5,138 bases of DNA from Bacteroidales bacterium (lineage in GTDB: Bacteria > Bacteroidota > Bacteroidia > Bacteroidales > VadinHA17). The stretch covers positions 1 through 5,138 of the forward strand of contig PMNJ01000127.1 in NCBI GenBank assembly GCA_003162595.1, given 5' to 3'. This document shows, piece by piece, positions 1-5,138 of this stretch. A program made the position numbers and the translations under genes. The notes below the pieces were generated by a model. That model was not told the origin of the DNA. It saw only the letters and a program-made list of their open reading frames with translations, and did no database searches. Every line of letters begins with the position of its first letter. Positions within the stretch are counted from its first letter, which is position 1.

Positions 1-791
1 TGGGATTTTCCGGTTGTCAGAAAGTTATCAATGTTGATCTGAACGAAGCAGCGCCACAAATTGTCATAGAAGGGTTGATTAGCGATGACCTTGGTCCTTA
101 TACTGTTACGATCAGTAAATCAGGAAGTTATTTTAATCAGCCTGTTTTAGAAGTGGTTTCCGGAGCACAGGTTATAATAAATGACAATAGCGGCACAAAT
201 GATACTTTAAAAGAACTGATATCAGGTGTTTATTTTACTAAAAAGACCAGGGGCATTACCGGAAGAACATACACTCTGAAAGTTATATCCGGCGATCAGG
301 AATATGATGGTTCTTCCACTATGTTCAGTCATGTAAATATCGATTCTCTGAGCCTTGTAAAAAGCGATGCTCAACGTTTCGACTTCGGCGATAACAATAA
401 GAACCATACGAATGTGGATATTCATTGTTTTTTCAGGGATCCCGAAGAGAAGAACTTTTACAGGGTAAAAGTCTTTAAGAACGATACCATTAATAATGAT
501 AATTACAGGCTTTATGATGATCAGTATACAAACGGCCAGGAAACTGAACTGCGAGTCGCAAATGCAACAGCAGGCGATACATTCAGAATCGAGCTTTTGT
601 CACTTGATCAGGCAACATACGAATACTACCGTACTCTGGAAGACCTGCTTCATACTAATCCTATATTCGGATCAACACCTGCTAATCCCAATAATAACCT
701 CAGCAATGGAGCATTGGGTTATTTCGGTGCATGTGCCGTATCATCCAAAACAATCATCATTACGAAAGCCATGATAAATTCAGTAAAATAG
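1..791 (+). CDS. DUF4249 domain-containing lipoprotein, 5' end outside window
   Basis: The frame is open from the left edge to a TAG at 789-791 and gives 262 visible residues. A TTG at 75 is not the true start: the same frame continues upstream and reads GFSGCQKVINVDLNEAAPQI, with a lipobox-like FSGC whose cysteine is at bases 15-17. Only the start and hydrophobic part of the signal peptide are missing. DUF4249 hallmarks are visible: 'VIEG' after the N-terminus, 'GRTYTLKV', 'DVHCFFRDPEEKNFYRVKV'-like central strands (here DIHCFFRDPEEKNFYRVKV), 'LLSLDQATYEYYRTLE', and the C-terminal block SNGALGYFGACAVSSKTIII. The protein should be lipid-anchored in the envelope. In Bacteroidota such genes commonly lie just downstream of a TonB-dependent receptor gene, so a receptor partner beyond the left edge is likely; this is inference from family habit. 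The residues after the lipid cysteine (QKVINVD) lack the acidic cluster of typical Bacteroidetes surface-export signals. The family's biochemical role is not established. It converges on the minus-strand operon. Confidence 0.9.
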   Translation, partial: GFSGCQKVINVDLNEAAPQIVIEGLISDDLGPYTVTISKSGSYFNQPVLEVVSGAQVIINDNSGTNDTLKELISGVYFTKKTRGITGRTYTLKVISGDQEYDGSSTMFSHVNIDSLSLVKSDAQRFDFGDNNKNHTNVDIHCFFRDPEEKNFYRVKVFKNDTINNDNYRLYDDQYTNGQETELRVANATAGDTFRIELLSLDQATYEYYRTLEDLLHTNPIFGSTPANPNNNLSNGALGYFGACAVSSKTIIITKAMINSVK

Positions 792-808
792 GTTTTTGGC
801 CCCAGCCC

Positions 809-1000
809 CATAGCCGTCAACCTAAGGGTTGATATAGTAAAATATGGAGAGAGTTTAGTACAAAACAGGATGTAAAATATTGAATTTAAGCCTGATACAT
901 TTCCCCTCCTTCAAAAGGAGAGCCTGCCCCGCTTTTGGCGGGGGGGAAACTTTTTTATGCAGTATCTCATTCATCCCCAAAGCTTAAGTTGACAGCAATG
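809..1000. mobile_element. Candidate MITE-like element with imperfect inverted ends
   Basis: An 18-bp sequence at 809-826 (CATAGCCGTCAACCTAAG) matches the reverse complement of 983-1000 (CTTAAGTTGACAGCAATG) at 15 of 18 positions. The two copies face inward and bracket about 190 bp with no plausible gene. The left end also contains a perfect small palindrome, TCAACC-TAAG-GGTTGA at 817-832. The layout of inverted ends, no coding capacity and a position between convergent genes is what a miniature non-autonomous element or a decayed insertion-sequence remnant looks like. No target-site duplication is obvious outside the ends, and no transposase is encoded. The element could instead be a dispersed intergenic palindrome that spreads by another route. 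Seen: the inverted repeats. Inferred: mobility. Confidence 0.4.
900..956 (+). terminator. Nested C/G-rich hairpins followed by T-run, probable intrinsic terminator
   Basis: Three inverted repeats are nested here. An outer pair TTTCCCC (900-906) and GGGGAAA (943-949) encloses CTCCTT-CAA-AAGGAG (906-920) and CCCCGC-TTTTG-GCGGGG (927-943). The outer and inner stems share a base at each junction, so not all pairs can form at once. A run of six T follows at 951-956. This placement suits rho-independent termination of the DUF4249 transcript about 110-160 nt after its stop. On the minus strand no T-run follows the structure, so it is a poor terminator for the opposing operon. The C-rich, AAGGAG-type palindrome also resembles dispersed intergenic repeats common in Bacteroidota genomes, so it may be a repeat that happens to serve as a terminator. 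Confidence 0.5.
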
Positions 1001-1038
1001 TCCTCTCCCCCTCCTCTATCCCTTAACAGAAAACTTTC

Positions 1039-1773
1039 CTATTTTTTCAGACTTGCTTTTGAAAAAATATATTCCGGGATTTTGGTATTGAATTCAATTT
1101 CCATGATCTGGAATTCAGTTCCATCACCTTCTTTGAGCACATCCTTAAAAAGTATCTTTTTTGGGAACCATCTGCCTTGTATCTGGAGTACATCCGACAG
1201 CTCCATCCTCTTAAGAAGAACGCCGCTTTTAGCATATAGTTCCTTCTTTAACGGGATAAAGCGATCTTTATCAACCCAGACTTTTTGTGTCTGATAAGCC
1301 ACATCGGGAGTATTTGCAGTAAGGGTGATGATCCAACAATTTCTGTCGGCAATTTTTTCTTCTCCATTTATCTTGCCCGTGTAATGATTAAGCAAATGCG
1401 GATCTTCCATCATATCTTCGTATGACAGGTCAGAACCCATCACCGATTGCCTCAGCATATGGCCTGATATCTGTATAATCCTGTCTGTAGAAGGTGAAAA
1501 AATCCAAAGCTGATCTTCAAGTTTAAGCATTTTAGTTCCCTGTTCACGAGGAGGCGAGAGATACTCGGTATATGATTTTTTCTCCCCCATGCTCCACGAT
1601 TTGGATTCAACTGTACGGGTGTTTCTTGGATTATGAATGACCATCTTTGAGGTGAAAACCCTGCTGTCGGCCGACATATTTTTGTCTACTTTTTCTATTA
1701 TGTCTTTTGCTGATGGAGTCTGTGCATTTATTGAAAAACACAGCATTAACACAGGTATAACTAATTTTCTCAT
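1039..1773 (-). CDS. LolA-like outer membrane lipoprotein-sorting protein (periplasmic)
   Basis: A 244-residue protein with a Sec signal peptide (MRKLVIPVLMLCFSINAQ, probable cleavage after Ala17 or Gln18), hence exported to the periplasm. There is no lipobox cysteine. The mature part matches the LolA-like family annotated as 'outer membrane lipoprotein-sorting protein'. Characteristic blocks are KSYTEYLSPPREQGTKMLK (about 66-84), LWIFSPSTDRIIQIS (89-103), GSDLSYEDMM (113-122), VWVDKDRFIPLKKELY (165-180) and GRWFPKK (200-206). The fold is expected to be a half-barrel with a hydrophobic cavity that carries an acyl chain or other lipid group across the periplasm. Unlike classical LolA, members with the GSD-SYED motif are often encoded beside transporters and are not proven lipoprotein carriers. 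It is the last gene of the operon; its ATG overlaps the TGA of the permease upstream (ATGA, 1770-1773), and a strong Shine-Dalgarno is lacking, so translation is probably coupled. Confidence is high for the family and low for the cargo. Confidence 0.88.
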   Translation of the reverse strand: MRKLVIPVLMLCFSINAQTPSAKDIIEKVDKNMSADSRVFTSKMVIHNPRNTRTVESKSWSMGEKKSYTEYLSPPREQGTKMLKLEDQLWIFSPSTDRIIQISGHMLRQSVMGSDLSYEDMMEDPHLLNHYTGKINGEEKIADRNCWIITLTANTPDVAYQTQKVWVDKDRFIPLKKELYAKSGVLLKRMELSDVLQIQGRWFPKKILFKDVLKEGDGTEFQIMEIEFNTKIPEYIFSKASLKK

Positions 1774-3044
1774 GTCTCTAATTCTTTAAATAATTGGGCT
1801 GTTTTACGTTTATAAATTCCAATCCCCGACAGCATTGTACCTATAACGGTGGATAACAGTCCGGGAATAAATCCGATAAAATAAGCTGTCGAGGTAATCC
1901 TGGTGTGAAATATTGCAGGCATAAGTATAGTTGCATTTTTCATCATATTACTCAGATCAAGTCCATGATGCTCCAGATAAAGTGATCCGAGCAATCCTGC
2001 CGATGTGCCAATGAGTGAGCCGATAAGACCTATAAGAACCGATTCATAAATCATGGTTTTGTATATATGCGAATAATCTTCACCTATTGCCAGCCTGATT
2101 CCAAATTCTGAATATCTTCTTAAACCACCCAATAAGCCCGCGTTCCACAGGACAAGAGACATGGACAAAACAAATATAAAGACAGCGAAGGCCCCGACAG
2201 CCTTTATCTGATCTATCATTTTCCCCAGACTGTTTTGTTGACGCAGGGTAACGATAACCGGAGCATATTCATCATTTGAGGCCGGGAAGAGACTATTAAA
2301 CTTTGTAACAACATGAGCTACTTTCTCTTCATCATAATAGTTATCCGCCAGATAGCCGACTATCTCGCCTGCGGCATTATTCATATCCAAGGCATTGCGT
2401 ACATCATCAAGATCTACAATTACTGAACCCTGGTCCATGGGGCCGGTTCCAAAAACAATTGTCCCGCTGACAGTGTAATTATACAAAGCCATGCTGCCAT
2501 TCATTGTGGAGCCGATCAGAGTAACGGTATCACCGGGATTCACTTTAAGCTTTACGGAAAACTCTTCACTCATAAGTATCTCTCCGGAATGAACGGGCAA
2601 TCTTCCTCTCCGTAAAGATTTTTCGAGATTAAATCGTTCGATTTCAGAGCGATCACCTGAAAGCAGATCGATACCAAAACCTGCAGCCGGACCCTGGGCC
2701 CTCGTTTCACCCCTGGAATCAGGGACATCAATGAGTCCTCCGAAGTGAATTCGCTCACCCCATTTCATTTCAGGAAATTCTCTTTTCAGCTTAATCAGCA
2801 GAGTATCCACACCAGTAATAGCAAGATCATTAGGTAATTGGTCGACATTTTTGGCATACGATGCAGTCATAATCTTTACATGACCGGCGTTGAAGCGTGC
2901 ATTCAATTCTATGCTGTCATTCAGAATGCCCCTTAACCAGCAATATAGAAATACTGTCAGCATCACTCCAATAATAACGATCACAACAGGAAGAAGGCTT
3001 CTTTGCTTATCTCTCAATATTCCTTTTAATAAAAATCTGATCAT
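1770..3044 (-). CDS. FtsX/LolC-E-type ABC transporter permease (second permease)
   Basis: A 424-residue inner-membrane permease of the MacB/LolC/FtsX superfamily. The topology is the family's usual 1+3 plan: TM1 at about 18-37, a large periplasmic domain at about 40-280, then TM2 (about 282-304), TM3 (about 335-356) and TM4 (about 387-410). The cytoplasmic segment RRYSEFGIRLAIGEDYSHIY (309-328) has the 'E-G-R-A-G' pattern of the coupling helix that contacts the ATPase. After TM1 the periplasmic domain begins with NAGHVKI (52-58), the Gly-His-aliphatic element common in LolC/E-like permeases. These proteins work mechanically: ATP hydrolysis in the cytoplasm moves the periplasmic domain, and substrate is lifted from the outer leaflet or periplasm. 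The sequence differs clearly from the upstream permease, which suggests an obligate heterodimer as in LolC-LolE. Its ATG lies inside the upstream stop (ATGA, 3041-3044) and is preceded by an AAGGGGGA-type ribosome-binding site. Extraction of a lipidated cargo is inferred from the LolA-like neighbour. Confidence 0.92.
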   Translation of the reverse strand: MIRFLLKGILRDKQRSLLPVVIVIIGVMLTVFLYCWLRGILNDSIELNARFNAGHVKIMTASYAKNVDQLPNDLAITGVDTLLIKLKREFPEMKWGERIHFGGLIDVPDSRGETRAQGPAAGFGIDLLSGDRSEIERFNLEKSLRRGRLPVHSGEILMSEEFSVKLKVNPGDTVTLIGSTMNGSMALYNYTVSGTIVFGTGPMDQGSVIVDLDDVRNALDMNNAAGEIVGYLADNYYDEEKVAHVVTKFNSLFPASNDEYAPVIVTLRQQNSLGKMIDQIKAVGAFAVFIFVLSMSLVLWNAGLLGGLRRYSEFGIRLAIGEDYSHIYKTMIYESVLIGLIGSLIGTSAGLLGSLYLEHHGLDLSNMMKNATILMPAIFHTRITSTAYFIGFIPGLLSTVIGTMLSGIGIYKRKTAQLFKELET

Positions 3045-4216
3045 TGTATTTTCCCCCTTAAAGCTTCTGTTGGTTTCATTTTGGCAATCTTCCGCGAAGG
3101 CAAATAACTTACAATAGTTGTTGTAAGCAGGATGAGAAGAATAGTGGTAACAATTAGTCCCAGGCTATAAGCCGGATAAATTCTGTCTGCCACTGCCAAT
3201 CCAAAACCTTTGCTGCCTCCCGGCATTGACATCCCATGGCTGGCCTGCATTGCAAGCAATGGTATTCCATACAGTGCGGCAAGCAGTCCGGCCAGGACTG
3301 AATTGAGCGAGCCTTCTATTGTGAACAGGCCAACTACTTCTCCGCGCGTCATTCCAAGTGCAATATATGTACCTATTTCTTTTTGTCTTCTGAATATTGA
3401 CAATACCTGAGTGTCAAAAATGGCCAGCATGGCAAGGCTCATCAAAATAATGTATAACACAATACCTCCAACCGATTTCATTTTAATCAGGTCAGTTATG
3501 GACTTTAGAAGAACTTCATTGGTCTTGAATTTCCATCCCTGAGAAATAGTGCTGTGCTGTTCTTCTTTATTCCAGACTAAAATGGTAGCTTCACCAGGCA
3601 TGTCCATCATTTTTTGAAGCCGGTCGAGCGGCAACCATATCTGGCCCATATCTACAGTGGGCACATCGGAATCAAATATTCCAATTACTTTTATGTTGCC
3701 TGCATCGAAAGTCCCATGTACATCGCGCCAGCGAAGAGTAATTAAATCGCCTTCCTTTATACGGTTATCAGTTGCTGTATTTCTTCCGATTAATGCCGGT
3801 ACTTCTTCACTGTTTTTAATAAATAAGGCGCTAGGGATTTTTAATAACTTCTGGTTTGAACTGATTCCCTTTATAAGAATACTTTGAATACGGCCACTTG
3901 GATAGATAGTTCCCTGTGTGATAAGAATAGCAGCAATATTTCCCTTCGAAACCAATGTATTGAAGGATGGCGGTATTCCTGAATGAGCTTCGGTTAAGGA
4001 AAATGGATCGTATGGATCATAGTTCTCCTGCCAGTACTGCCCACCACCTGTTTCCCAGCTTATCGTTTCGTTTTTTGCCTGTCTGTCCCATCCATCCAGC
4101 AAGCCCTTATGCCATATAATGATCAGGAATGAGAAAGAGAGCACAATCACATTTAGCCAGGTTCTGAGGCCTGCACCAATGAGATTTTTTGCCGCTAATT
4201 TGAATAATAGCTTCAT
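3041..4216 (-). CDS. FtsX/LolC-E-type ABC transporter permease (first permease)
   Basis: A 391-residue permease with the same 1+3 membrane plan: TM1 about 20-36, periplasmic domain about 40-248, TM2 about 250-270, TM3 about 300-322 and TM4 about 351-371. The coupling-helix region RRQKEIGTYIALGMTRGEV (276-294) and the C-terminal SYLPSRKIAKMKPTEALRGK (370-389) are textbook for the LolC/E-MacB superfamily (compare the family consensus P-x-R-x-A-x-x-x-P-x-E-A-L-R). The second permease lacks this C-terminal signature. The start of the periplasmic domain is unusual: in place of a Gly-His-aliphatic strand it has GGGQYWQENYDPYDPF (57-72), rich in Tyr, Trp and Pro, which could be a substrate- or partner-contacting loop. 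The start ATG is 12 nt after the ATPase stop codon, and that spacer has no convincing Shine-Dalgarno. It pairs with the second permease and the ATPase to form the membrane complex. Confidence 0.92.
   Translation of the reverse strand: MKLLFKLAAKNLIGAGLRTWLNVIVLSFSFLIIIWHKGLLDGWDRQAKNETISWETGGGQYWQENYDPYDPFSLTEAHSGIPPSFNTLVSKGNIAAILITQGTIYPSGRIQSILIKGISSNQKLLKIPSALFIKNSEEVPALIGRNTATDNRIKEGDLITLRWRDVHGTFDAGNIKVIGIFDSDVPTVDMGQIWLPLDRLQKMMDMPGEATILVWNKEEQHSTISQGWKFKTNEVLLKSITDLIKMKSVGGIVLYIILMSLAMLAIFDTQVLSIFRRQKEIGTYIALGMTRGEVVGLFTIEGSLNSVLAGLLAALYGIPLLAMQASHGMSMPGGSKGFGLAVADRIYPAYSLGLIVTTILLILLTTTIVSYLPSRKIAKMKPTEALRGKIQ
3052..3059 (-). promoter_or_regulatory. Shine-Dalgarno-like site for the second permease
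   Basis: On the minus strand AAGGGGGA lies 7 nt before the ATG at 3042-3044, inside the last codons of the first permease gene. It is the clearest Shine-Dalgarno-like sequence in front of any start in the operon. Together with the ATGA overlap it supports this start codon and suggests extra initiation on top of coupling. Confidence 0.4.
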
Positions 4217-4228
4217 GGTTACCGCGAT

Positions 4229-4927
4229 TTAATTATTCCTTATCTCATCCATGGTAACTTTCCCGTCAACAAGGGAGATTTTTCTCTTCAGGTAACCAAT
4301 AACTTTATCATCGTGGGTAGCAAAAATGAAGGTTGTTTTGAATTCACTGTTCAACCGTGCCATAGTTTTGAGAATATTATGTGAATTTGCTGCATCAAGA
4401 TTTGCAGTCGGTTCATCTGCAAGAACTATTTCCGGTTTCTTCACCATAGCCCTGGCGATTGCAACCCTCTGGCATTCGCCACCTGAGAGCTGTGCCGGCT
4501 TTGATTTTACCTTGTCGGTCATACCCAGCCACTCAAGTGAATCCATAACCATTTTCCTGCGTAGATTATCATCAAGCCTGAGGAGGAGCAGAGGGAATTC
4601 CACATTTTCGAAAACGGTATAAACCGGAAGAAGATTATAACTCTGAAATATAAATCCCAACTTCGACCTTCGCAGTAAAGCTGCCTGTTTTGGATTAAGG
4701 TTGCTTATTGACTGTCCGAGCACAACGGCCCTACCTTCAGATGGGGAATCGAGAGAACCGATAATATTCAGCAGGGTGGTTTTCCCGCTTCCGCTGGGAC
4801 CTACTACACCTGTAAACTCAGCTTTCCCGATCGTGAGATCAATTCCGTTCAATGCCGTGAATCTGCCTCCTGAAGTGGGGAAATACTTTTTAAGTCCTTC
4901 AATTGAAATGAGTGTTGAATTTTCCAT
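4229..4927 (-). CDS. LolD/MacB-type ABC transporter ATP-binding protein
   Basis: A 232-residue stand-alone nucleotide-binding protein with every catalytic motif present: Walker A GPSGSGKTT (43-51), Q-loop Gln95 in GFIFQSYNLLP, ABC signature LSGGE (147-151), Walker B IVLADE (167-172), D-loop NLD (176-178) and switch His205 in ATH. The segment FQSYNLLPVYTVFENVEFPL is typical of the LolD/MacB/FtsE branch, which partners FtsX-like permeases. The length fits LolD; MacB proper has the permease fused on the C-terminal side, which is not so here. It sits on the cytoplasmic face, dimerises on ATP binding and drives the two downstream permeases. One small departure is LSGGECQR, with Cys152 where Gln or Arg is usual; this position is not catalytic. 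The ATG at 4925-4927 is the first after the stop of the upstream beta-barrel gene, 9 nt away, and gives a natural N-terminus before the first beta-strand. No strong Shine-Dalgarno precedes it. The gene symbol is left blank because Lol function is not proven. Confidence 0.95.
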   Translation of the reverse strand: MENSTLISIEGLKKYFPTSGGRFTALNGIDLTIGKAEFTGVVGPSGSGKTTLLNIIGSLDSPSEGRAVVLGQSISNLNPKQAALLRRSKLGFIFQSYNLLPVYTVFENVEFPLLLLRLDDNLRRKMVMDSLEWLGMTDKVKSKPAQLSGGECQRVAIARAMVKKPEIVLADEPTANLDAANSHNILKTMARLNSEFKTTFIFATHDDKVIGYLKRKISLVDGKVTMDEIRNN

Positions 4928-4936
4928 GATTATTAT

Positions 4937-5138
4937 TCAAAAATTTAAAACTGCCATAAACTGTATTCCTTTTCCGGAGAACATATTATTTCCGGATATG
5001 TTATTATAGATTGCAAATTTCCCGGGATTCCAGAAGAGGAAAAGATAGTAGGTCCAGTTATCACTCTGTCTTTGCAGATTGATAAACCTGTACCAAGATT
5101 TATCAGTCCAGTTGAAGTAAATAATGCTTCCTATTTTG
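4937..5138 (-). CDS. C-terminal fragment of a probable outer-membrane beta-barrel protein
   Basis: On the minus strand one frame is open from base 5137 to a TGA at 4937-4939, giving 66 residues; the start lies beyond the right edge. The fragment begins KIGSIIYFNWTDKSWYRFIN and ends KGIQFMAVLNF. It shows the pattern of amphipathic beta-strands joined by short polar turns: YFNW, WYRFINL, WTYYLFLFW, KFAIYNN, GIQFMAVLNF. It is very rich in Tyr, Trp and Phe and ends with an aromatic-containing strand and a C-terminal Phe, the usual signal for outer-membrane insertion by the BAM machinery. I do not recognise the family from this piece; a porin-like or DUF-type barrel is possible. The stop is 9 nt before the ATPase start and in the same direction, so it is probably co-transcribed as an upstream member of the operon. 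That makes an outer-membrane acceptor or partner for the LolA-like carrier conceivable, as inference. Confidence 0.72.
   Translation of the reverse strand, partial: KIGSIIYFNWTDKSWYRFINLQRQSDNWTYYLFLFWNPGKFAIYNNISGNNMFSGKGIQFMAVLNF

Noticed and set aside
75..791. TTG at 75 as the true start of the left-hand gene
   Set aside because: The frame is open upstream to the window edge and encodes a lipobox and the conserved DUF4249 N-terminal strand, so the start lies outside the window.
900..956. The palindrome as a terminator for the minus-strand operon as well
   Set aside because: On the minus strand the hairpins are followed by ATGTATCAGG with no T-run, so only plus-strand termination is supported.
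1090..1124. Imperfect direct repeat GAATTCAATTTCCAT / GAATTCAGTTCCAT
   Set aside because: It lies in the coding sequence of the LolA-like gene, encodes adjacent similar strands (TEFQIMEIEF) and has only two short copies, so protein sequence explains it.
935..1294. Plus-strand open frame of 119 codons overlapping the end of the LolA-like gene
   Set aside because: It starts inside the C/G-rich palindrome and mostly lies antisense to a well-supported family member. The translation has no recognisable domain and looks like a shadow frame.
4229..4927. Annotation of the ATPase as MacB (macrolide export)
   Set aside because: MacB carries its permease domain fused to the ATPase in one chain; here the ATPase is separate and serves two different permeases. 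No MacA-type adaptor is visible, and a LolD-like assignment fits better.
4701..5009. Plus-strand open frame of 102 codons across the ATPase start
   Set aside because: It is antisense to the Walker A region and to the beta-barrel C-terminus, with no domain of its own, so it is treated as a shadow frame.

Overview
The window looks like a chromosomal segment from a member of the Bacteroidota, probably from the Bacteroidales/Marinilabiliales side of the phylum, although the exact lineage cannot be fixed from this sequence. The main evidence is a DUF4249 lipoprotein, a family essentially confined to Bacteroidota. Supporting signs are moderate-to-low GC by eye, A/T-rich start regions mostly without strong Shine-Dalgarno motifs, and an intergenic C-rich palindrome of a kind common in that phylum.

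Layout. On the left (1-791, + strand) is the 3' part of a DUF4249 lipoprotein gene. Its coding sequence runs in from beyond the left edge, and the lipobox cysteine is still visible at bases 15-17. A 247-bp convergent intergenic region (792-1038) follows. It holds a pair of imperfect inverted repeats (809-826 and 983-1000) that look like the ends of a small non-autonomous element, and inside them a nested C/G-rich hairpin followed by a T-run that could terminate the DUF4249 transcript.

Everything from 1039 to the right edge is one tightly packed minus-strand operon, read right to left. It starts with the C-terminal 66 residues of an aromatic-rich protein that looks like an outer-membrane beta-barrel (4937-5137, open at the edge). 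Next come a LolD/MacB-type ABC ATPase (4229-4927), a first FtsX/LolC-E-type permease (3041-4216), a second and divergent permease of the same fold (1770-3044), and finally a secreted LolA-like protein of the 'outer membrane lipoprotein-sorting' family (1039-1773). Gaps are 9 and 12 nt, followed by two 4-nt ATGA overlaps, so the genes are almost certainly co-transcribed and partly translationally coupled.

Taken together the operon has one candidate part for each envelope layer: a cytoplasmic ATPase, a heterodimeric inner-membrane permease, a periplasmic LolA-fold carrier and an outer-membrane barrel. The most interesting reading is a dedicated, LolCDE-like trans-envelope extraction and delivery route for a lipid, lipoprotein or other hydrophobic cargo. 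The individual families are recognisable. The complete pathway and its cargo are inference. The operon promoter lies beyond the right edge, and no tRNA, rRNA, CRISPR array or complete insertion sequence is visible.
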